Both the position numbers and the translations under genes were made by a program. The notes beneath the pieces were generated by a model. That model saw nothing but the letters and a program-made list of their open reading frames with translations, was not told the origin of the DNA and made no database searches. Below, piece by piece: positions 59,135 to 64,000 of a DNA stretch of 64,000 bases; position 1 is the first letter of the stretch, and each line of letters opens with the position of its first letter. The stretch comes from Rhodospirillales bacterium. Its GTDB lineage: Bacteria; Pseudomonadota; Alphaproteobacteria; Acetobacterales; Acetobacteraceae. The stretch lies in the NCBI GenBank assembly GCA_947447625.1, contig CANFKS010000004.1:23921-87920 (forward strand), in the 5' to 3' direction.

Positions 59135-60070
59135 ATGATGGAAACGGTTGGAATCGTGGGCGCCGGGTTGATCGGACGGGCTTGGGCGATCGTGTTCGCG
59201 CGGGCGGGGTTCGCGGTGAAGATTTGGGATGTGGCGCCGGCGGCGACGGCGGCGGCACAGGGGTTCATTGCCGAGCGATTGCCGGAATTGCGGGCGGCGG
59301 GGCTGTTGCGCGATGCGCCCGCTGCGGTGCTGGCTCGGATCAGTCCGGTGGCGACGCTGGCCGAGGCGGTGGCGGGCGTTGTTCATGTGCAGGAGAACGG
59401 GCCGGAGCGGGTGCCGGAGAAGACGGCGCTGTTTGCCGAGATGGACCGGCTGGCGGCGCCCGATGTGGTGCTGGCGAGTTCGACGAGCGGGATTCCGGCG
59501 CGCGCGTTCACCGAGGCGCTGGCCGGGCGAGGGCGGACGCTGGTGGCGCATCCGGTCAATCCGCCATATCTTATCCCGGTGGTGGAGTTGTGCCCGGCGC
59601 CATGGACGGATCCGGCGATTGTGACGCGGACGCGGGGGTTGATGGAGCGGGCGGGGCAGGTTCCGGCCACGGTCAACCGCGAGGTGGCGGGGTTTGTCCT
59701 GAACCGGTTGCAGATCGCGCTGGTGAGCGAGGCGATGCGGCTGGTGGCGGATGGGGTGATCTCGGCGGAGGATGTCGATGCGACGGTGAAGCATGGGCTT
59801 GGGCTGCGCTGGTCGTTCATGGGGCCGCTGGAGACGATCGATCTCAATGCGCCCGGCGGGCTCGCGGATTATCTGGGGCGGTATGGCGGGCTCTATACGG
59901 AGGTCCAGGAAGAGACACGGCCCTTGGCGTTGACGGCGGAGTTGATCGCGGGACTGCATGGGGCGCGTCGCGCGGTGCTGCCGATGGAGGCACAGGCGGC
60001 GCGGCAGGAATGGCGCGATCGGCGGTTGATGGGGCTGCTGGCGCACAAGGCGGGGCAGGCCGAGGGGTGA
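59135..60070 (+). CDS. 3-hydroxyacyl-CoA dehydrogenase-type (L-gulonate 3-dehydrogenase-like)
   Basis: 311 residues from ATG 59135 (ATG 59138 equally possible). NAD motif VGIVGAGLIGRAWAIVFARA; ENGPERVPEKTALFAEMDRL; catalytic region SSTSGIPA, HPVNPPYLIPVVEL, then GFVLNRLQIALVSEAMRL. The HPVNPPYLIPVVE motif belongs to the lambda-crystallin/L-gulonate 3-dehydrogenase and carnitine dehydrogenase group. It oxidises a 3-hydroxy acid or CoA ester. The upstream repeat B6 provides its translation signal. Confidence 0.9.
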   Translation: MMETVGIVGAGLIGRAWAIVFARAGFAVKIWDVAPAATAAAQGFIAERLPELRAAGLLRDAPAAVLARISPVATLAEAVAGVVHVQENGPERVPEKTALFAEMDRLAAPDVVLASSTSGIPARAFTEALAGRGRTLVAHPVNPPYLIPVVELCPAPWTDPAIVTRTRGLMERAGQVPATVNREVAGFVLNRLQIALVSEAMRLVADGVISAEDVDATVKHGLGLRWSFMGPLETIDLNAPGGLADYLGRYGGLYTEVQEETRPLALTAELIAGLHGARRAVLPMEAQAARQEWRDRRLMGLLAHKAGQAEG

Positions 60071-60082
60071 GGTGGACCGCTG

Positions 60083-60153
60083 AGAGCGGGATGCCTTCCG
60101 ACAGGCGAAGGATTCCGACTTTTTGGCGATTCCGCCAATCTTCATCAGGCCCG
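60083..60153 (+). repeat. Truncated family B repeat, copy B7
   Basis: GAGAGCGGGATGCCTTCCGAC keeps the first arm, GATTCCGACTTTTTGGCGATTCCGCCA keeps hairpin 2 (TTTTTGGCGATTCCGCCAAT), then TCATCAGGCCCGGG. The second arm of hairpin 1 and the linker are lost. Lies after the hydroxyacyl-type dehydrogenase. Confidence 0.75.
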
Positions 60154-60271
60154 GGTGGCGCTGGTCGGGCGCCGTGCCGCGGCCTGGTGAGAGAGGGCAC
60201 CCGGTTGCCACTTCTGGAATCGGCGCCTAGGATTTCCACGGCCAGGAAATGGTTCGTCAAGGGAGAATAAT

Positions 60272-61906
60272 ATGAAGGTCGGGCAGGCAATCGCCGAAAT
60301 CCTCAAACGGGAGGGGGTCGAGATCCTGACCGCCTATCCGGTCAATCACATGATTGAACACGCCGCCGAGAAGGACATCCGCCCGGTGATCTGCCGGCAG
60401 GAGCGCATCGGCATCCATATGGCGGACGCGATTTCGCGGCTGTCGTCGGGCAAGCAGATCGGCGTGTTCGCGATGCAGCATGGTCCGGGTGCGGAAAACG
60501 CGATCGGGGGCATTGCGCAGTGCTTCGGCGAGTCGGTGCCGGTGCTGGTGCTGCCGATGGGGTATGCGCGGCGGATCGCCAACATCGACCCCAACTTCAA
60601 TTCGACGATCAGCCTCAAATCGATCACCAAGTCGACCGAGCCGGTGATGCTGGCGTCCGAGGTGTCGAACATCATGCGCCGGGCGTTCACGCGGCTGCGC
60701 AATGGCCGGGGCGGACCGGTGGTGGTGGAAATTCCGGTAGACATGTTCAACGAGGATGTGCCGGAGCCGTTCGAATACGAACCGGTGCTGACGACGCGCT
60801 ATGGGCCGGACCCGGCCGATGTGAAGAAGGCGGCCGAGGTTCTGGTGGCAGCGAAGAACGCGGTGTTCTACGTCGGCCAGGGCGTGCATTATGCGCAGGC
60901 GTGGCCGCAGGTGAAGGAACTCGCGGAATTGCTGGCTCTGCCGGTGATGACGAGCCTCGGCGGCAAGTCTGCGTTCAATGAGACGCATCCGCTGTCGATC
61001 GGCGCAGCGGGCGTGGCGATGTCGCGGATGATCCCGCATTTGCTGGACAAGGCGGATGTGATTTTCGGCGTCGGCTGCTCGTTCACGGAAAGCTCGTTCG
61101 CCGTGAAAATCCCCTCGGGCAAGACGATCATCCATTCGACGCTCGATCCGAACCATCTCAACAAGGACGTCATCGCCAATGTCGGCCTGATCGGCGACGC
61201 GGCGCTGACCTTGGATGCGATCATCGCCGAAGTGCGCAAGACGGTGAAGGCGAACCGCGACGCGACCGCCATTGCCGCCGAGATCGCCACCATCCGGGCA
61301 GGGTGGATGGAGAAGTGGATGCCGAAGCTGACGTGCAACGACGCGCCGCTCAATCCATACCGCGTGCTGTGGGACCTGCAGCACACCGTGGATATCGACA
61401 ACACGATCATCACCCATGACGCCGGCAGCCCGCGGGATCAGTTGTCGCCGTTCTGGAAATCGACCACGCCGCTTTCCTATATCGGCTGGGGCAAGACGAC
61501 GCAGTTAGGCTATGGGCTCGGGCTCGCGCTCGGGGCGAAACTCGCGCACCCCGACAAGCTGTGCATCAACGTGTGGGGCGATGCGGCGATCGGCTTCACC
61601 GGGATGGATTTCGAAACCGCTGTGCGCGAGCGGATCCCCATCATGTCGATCCTGCTCAACAACTTCTCGATGGCGATCGAACTGAAGATCATGGCGCTGT
61701 CGACCGAGAAATACCGCACCACGGATATCTCGGGCGACTATGCGGCGATGGCACGGGCGTTCGGCGGCTATGGCGAGCGGGTGACGCGGCCGGAAGATAT
61801 CATCCCGGCGATCAAGCGCGGCATCGAGCAGACCAAGAAGGGCGTGCCGGTTCTGCTGGAATTCATCACCAGCAAGGAAGTCGAGGTTTCCCGTCCGGGG
61901 ACTTGA
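60272..61906 (+). CDS. ThDP-dependent enzyme (acetolactate synthase-like)
   Basis: 544 residues. Glu44 in ICRQERIGIHMADA, QHGPGAENAIGGI, VVEIPVDMF, central-domain VFYVGQGVHYAQAW, ThDP motif GDAAIGFTGMDFETAV...NNFSMAIELK. GGGAGAATA precedes the ATG. The GSPR element in THDAGSPRDQLS is unusual. It belongs to an uncharacterised branch; substrate open. It ends in a strong terminator, so it stands as a single-gene unit. Confidence 0.88.
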   Translation: MKVGQAIAEILKREGVEILTAYPVNHMIEHAAEKDIRPVICRQERIGIHMADAISRLSSGKQIGVFAMQHGPGAENAIGGIAQCFGESVPVLVLPMGYARRIANIDPNFNSTISLKSITKSTEPVMLASEVSNIMRRAFTRLRNGRGGPVVVEIPVDMFNEDVPEPFEYEPVLTTRYGPDPADVKKAAEVLVAAKNAVFYVGQGVHYAQAWPQVKELAELLALPVMTSLGGKSAFNETHPLSIGAAGVAMSRMIPHLLDKADVIFGVGCSFTESSFAVKIPSGKTIIHSTLDPNHLNKDVIANVGLIGDAALTLDAIIAEVRKTVKANRDATAIAAEIATIRAGWMEKWMPKLTCNDAPLNPYRVLWDLQHTVDIDNTIITHDAGSPRDQLSPFWKSTTPLSYIGWGKTTQLGYGLGLALGAKLAHPDKLCINVWGDAAIGFTGMDFETAVRERIPIMSILLNNFSMAIELKIMALSTEKYRTTDISGDYAAMARAFGGYGERVTRPEDIIPAIKRGIEQTKKGVPVLLEFITSKEVEVSRPGT

Positions 61907-61914
61907 CGATTGGA

Positions 61915-61946
61915 GGGCCGCGGGGGGTATCCCCGCGGCCCTTTTT
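61915..61946 (+). terminator. Rho-independent terminator after the ThDP enzyme gene
   Basis: GGGCCGCGGGG, loop GGTAT, CCCCGCGGCCC, then TTTTT. Eleven-base perfect GC stem. Ends the gene just before repeat A9. Confidence 0.9.
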
Positions 61947-61950
61947 CGCA

Positions 61951-62000
61951 GGAAGGGTGAGGAAGCGCTCCTTTTTTGAAAAAAAGCAGCAAAAAACTTT
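61951..62000 (+). repeat. Degenerate family A repeat, copy A9
   Basis: GGAAGGGTGAGGAAGCGCTC, stem GCTCCTTTTTT/AAAAAAAGCAGC with a C-C mismatch, then AAAAAACTTT. Spacing and flanks fit family A although both stem arms have one change, not compensated. Lies between terminator and the SGNH hydrolase end. Confidence 0.8.
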
Positions 62001-62005
62001 CCCTT

Positions 62006-62773
62006 TTATGCGCTTAGGAGAGACGCGAGGGTGGGTTCGATGGCCAGGGCCAGGCGTTCCTGGGCCATGGCGGTTGGATGCAGCGGCGGCTCTGGCGGGG
62101 TGAGCAGCGGGTCATAGAACTGGGCGGGATCGACCGCGCTGCCCTTCATGAAGAGATGCCCGATATCGAGATAGGTGACGTTGGGGACCAACGTGCCGCC
62201 ATAGCGCCTGGCGAGGCCAGCGTTGATGGCCAGCGTGGCCGCGGTTGTCCAGTCCGAGCGGATCGAGGGCAGGACGCCGAGCAGGAGCAGGCGGGTTTGC
62301 GGCAGGCGACGGCGGGTTTCAGCGACGACGGCGACGATGCCGGCGATGCTGTCCTCCGCCGCCCAGCGCAGGCGGCCGAGATTGTTGGCACCGATCAGGA
62401 TGACCGCGGCTTTGGGGGCGATGCCGTCGAGTTCGCCATTGGTGATGCGCCACAGCAGATGTGACGTGGCATCGCCGTTGAAACCGAGATTGACCGGGTT
62501 GCGGGTGCGGTAGAGGCGCAGCCAGGTGGGGGCAAAATTGCGCCAGGGCTGCGGGCCCGCCTGCTCCCAATTCTGGGTGATGCTGTCGCCGAGGAAAATC
62601 AGGCCGGGGTTGCGCGCGCGCAGTTCGGCCAGCTTGGCCTCATGGCGGGCTTTCCACCAGGCGACCTGGAGGCGGGAAATCGGCACGGCGGCAAGCGGCG
62701 GCTTGGGGCCGGCGGCGACGAGAAAAGGCGCGGCTCCGAAAGGGGTGGCAAGGAGGACACGGCGGGGGATCAT
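62006..62773 (-). CDS. SGNH/GDSL-family hydrolase
   Basis: 255 residues. Block I GDSITQNWEQ with nucleophile Ser64 (FLGDSI), block II Gly in NLGFNGDATSHLL, block III GANN (variant of GxND), block V Asp-x-x-His replaced by EPPLHPTAMAQE with His. The start has RRVLLATPFGAAPFLVAAG, a possible signal peptide (Tat-like RR is weak). Platelet-activating-factor acetylhydrolase-like. Coupled to the upstream CoA-transferase by ATGA. Confidence 0.87.
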   Translation of the reverse strand: MIPRRVLLATPFGAAPFLVAAGPKPPLAAVPISRLQVAWWKARHEAKLAELRARNPGLIFLGDSITQNWEQAGPQPWRNFAPTWLRLYRTRNPVNLGFNGDATSHLLWRITNGELDGIAPKAAVILIGANNLGRLRWAAEDSIAGIVAVVAETRRRLPQTRLLLLGVLPSIRSDWTTAATLAINAGLARRYGGTLVPNVTYLDIGHLFMKGSAVDPAQFYDPLLTPPEPPLHPTAMAQERLALAIEPTLASLLSA

Positions 62774-63951
62774 GCGCTGGCCAGGGCGGCGATTTCGGCC
62801 GGGCTCAAGCCGGCTTCGGACAGCACTTCCCCGGTATGGGCGCCAAGGCGGGGCGGGCCGCGGCGGATGGTGGCGGGCGAACCGTCATAAGCGACGGGAA
62901 TGCCGAGCGTGGTCATGGGGCCCTCGGTGGGGTGGTCGATCTGATGGAAGAAGCCGCCTTCGCGGAGATACGCGTCCTCGAACAGGCTTTCGAGGGTATT
63001 AGCCGGGCCGTGCGGGAGGTCGGCGGTGGCGAAGCGGGCGAGCCAGTCGGCGCTGGTGCGGGTGCGCATGGCAGCACCGATGGTGCCGTAGACGGTTTCG
63101 ACGTTCTCGGCCCTGGCGGTGACGGTGGCGAAGCGGGGGTCGGTGACCAATTCGGGGTGGCCGAGCAGCGGGAGAAGGCGGGCATATTGGTCGTCGGTGA
63201 CGGCGATGAGGCAGATATGGCCGTCAAGCGTGGCGAAGGGGCGACGATGCGGGGTGAGCATGCGGCTGTAGCCGATGCCGTCCGCGGGGCGGTTGACGGA
63301 GTGGCCCCAAAGATGTTCGGGGAGGAGGAAGGAGAGCATGGTTTCCAGCATCGGAACGTGCAGGGCCTGGCCGGTTCCGGTTTTTTCACGGCGGTAGAGC
63401 GCCATGGCGACCGAGGAGGCGAGGACGTGGCCAGTGATCTTGTCGGCCATGACGGTGGGCACGTAGCGAGGGCCCTCGGCGCCGGCGGCGGTTCCGTTGA
63501 GGCTGGCAAGGCCGCTCATGCCCTGGATGATGTCGTCATAGGCCGGTGCGTCGGCCAGGGCCGAGTCGCGGCGGAAGCCGGATGCCGAGGCATGGATCAG
63601 GCGGGGGAAGAGCGGGCCGAGCGTGGCGTAGTCGAGGCCGAGGCGGGCGGCGGCGGCAGGGCGCATGTTGTGGACGAAGACATCGGCGGTGCCGATCAGG
63701 CGGAGCAGGGCCGCACGGGCCGGCTTGCGCTTGAGGTCGAGGACGACGCTGCGCTTGTTGCGGTTGAGGTTGAGGAAATAGGCCCCCATGTCGGGCGACA
63801 CGCGGGGGCCGACATAGCGCACGGGATCGCCGGCGGGGGCTTCGATCTTGATGACGTCGGCGCCGGCATCGCCCAGGATCTGGGTGCCCATCGGGCCGAG
63901 CACGGTGCCGGTGAGGTCGATCACCCGCACGCCTTCGAGGGGGCCGCTCAT
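62770..63951 (-). CDS. Class III CoA-transferase (CaiB/Frc family)
   Basis: 393 residues. N-terminal GVRVIDLTGTVLGPMGTQIL, VIKIEAPAGDPVR, NRNKRSVVLDLK, and the catalytic Asp170 in VPTVMADKITGHVLAS. These enzymes transfer CoA between carboxylic acids with an aspartyl-CoA intermediate. ATGA overlap with the hydrolase gene downstream. The acid is unknown; the next gene upstream is cut by the window edge. Confidence 0.92.
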   Translation of the reverse strand: MSGPLEGVRVIDLTGTVLGPMGTQILGDAGADVIKIEAPAGDPVRYVGPRVSPDMGAYFLNLNRNKRSVVLDLKRKPARAALLRLIGTADVFVHNMRPAAAARLGLDYATLGPLFPRLIHASASGFRRDSALADAPAYDDIIQGMSGLASLNGTAAGAEGPRYVPTVMADKITGHVLASSVAMALYRREKTGTGQALHVPMLETMLSFLLPEHLWGHSVNRPADGIGYSRMLTPHRRPFATLDGHICLIAVTDDQYARLLPLLGHPELVTDPRFATVTARAENVETVYGTIGAAMRTRTSADWLARFATADLPHGPANTLESLFEDAYLREGGFFHQIDHPTEGPMTTLGIPVAYDGSPATIRRGPPRLGAHTGEVLSEAGLSPAEIAALASA

Positions 63952-63955
63952 CGGA

Positions 63956-64000
63956 TCAGGCGAGCCATAGCCAGAGGGAGGAGCCGAGGCCGAAGGCGAG
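63956..64000 (-). CDS. C-terminal fragment of an unidentified gene
   Basis: Fourteen codons before a TGA: LAFGLGSSLWLWLA, hydrophobic. It lies five bases upstream of the CoA-transferase start on the same strand, at normal operon spacing, so a membrane protein or transporter is possible. Too short to name; frame inferred from spacing only. Confidence 0.35.
   Translation of the reverse strand, partial: LAFGLGSSLWLWLA

Overview
The window looks like chromosomal DNA from a high-GC alphaproteobacterium. The best guess is Rhodospirillales/Acetobacteraceae, an inference from a trxB-lysR pair, a COG0523 GTPase-WD40 pair, a DEXH helicase-PdeM pair, dense CoA/hydantoinase/dipeptide-uptake metabolism and very GC-rich third codon positions. 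I see no rRNA, tRNA, CRISPR array, transposase or prophage. About 58 protein genes fill almost all of the sequence. Both ends are cut: a quinone oxidoreductase at the left edge and the last 14 codons of an unidentified gene at the right edge.

Layout. 0-5.7 kb: a quinone oxidoreductase, the coupled DNA-repair pair helicase-pdeM, then an SMP-30 lactonase and an SDR dehydrogenase. 5.7-11.3 kb: a ggt-hyuA-hyuB operon (gamma-glutamyltransferase plus a split 5-oxoprolinase/hydantoinase). 11.8-18.1 kb: an MFS carrier, then a divergent locus of a DUF2892 membrane protein against a BigR-like ArsR repressor, a membrane fusion protein and an RND pump. 18.1-23.7 kb: an acyl-CoA island with two acyl-CoA dehydrogenases divergent from an acyl-CoA synthetase, a DUF35 zinc-ribbon protein and a thiolase-like protein. 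23.9-29.2 kb: YdhR-like protein, glycosyltransferase, COG0523 GTPase, WD40 protein, aldo/keto reductase and a hydratase/decarboxylase. 29.4-33.5 kb: a dipeptide ABC operon ending in two tandem Lin0512-family genes. 33.6-39.3 kb: DMT exporter, ArsC-like protein, an unknown protein with a perfect palindrome over its start codon, and two more ggt paralogues. 39.3-44.8 kb: a CBS-BON protein and a serine hydrolase sharing a CRP/FNR-type site, a MoxR-VWA pair and an orphan response regulator. 44.9-55.8 kb: a ThDP enzyme, then a long leftward operon (enoyl-CoA hydratase, CoA-transferase A and B, split ThDP decarboxylase, FucU-like mutarotase, aldo/keto reductase), followed by a hot-dog dehydratase, threonine dehydratase, GT39 and Lrp regulator. 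55.9-64 kb: trxB, lysR, a 2-hydroxyacid dehydrogenase, a hydroxyacyl-CoA-type dehydrogenase, another ThDP enzyme, an SGNH hydrolase and a class III CoA-transferase.

The strongest unexplained signal is intergenic. Two unrelated repeat families recur between genes. Family A (nine copies) is an AT-rich palindrome built on GCTTCTTTTTT/AAAAAAGAAGC, often placed as head-to-head pairs. Family B (about eight copies, some degraded) is a composite of two hairpins ending in GGCTCTAG; its stems show paired base changes, and one copy looks as if the second hairpin had been excised. The base-composition skew of the plus strand also changes from C-rich to G-rich near 33.5 kb whatever the gene direction. The operon at 46.8-51.7 kb is the best candidate for an undescribed catabolic pathway. 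All functions are inferred from sequence reading alone; no search or alignment was run.
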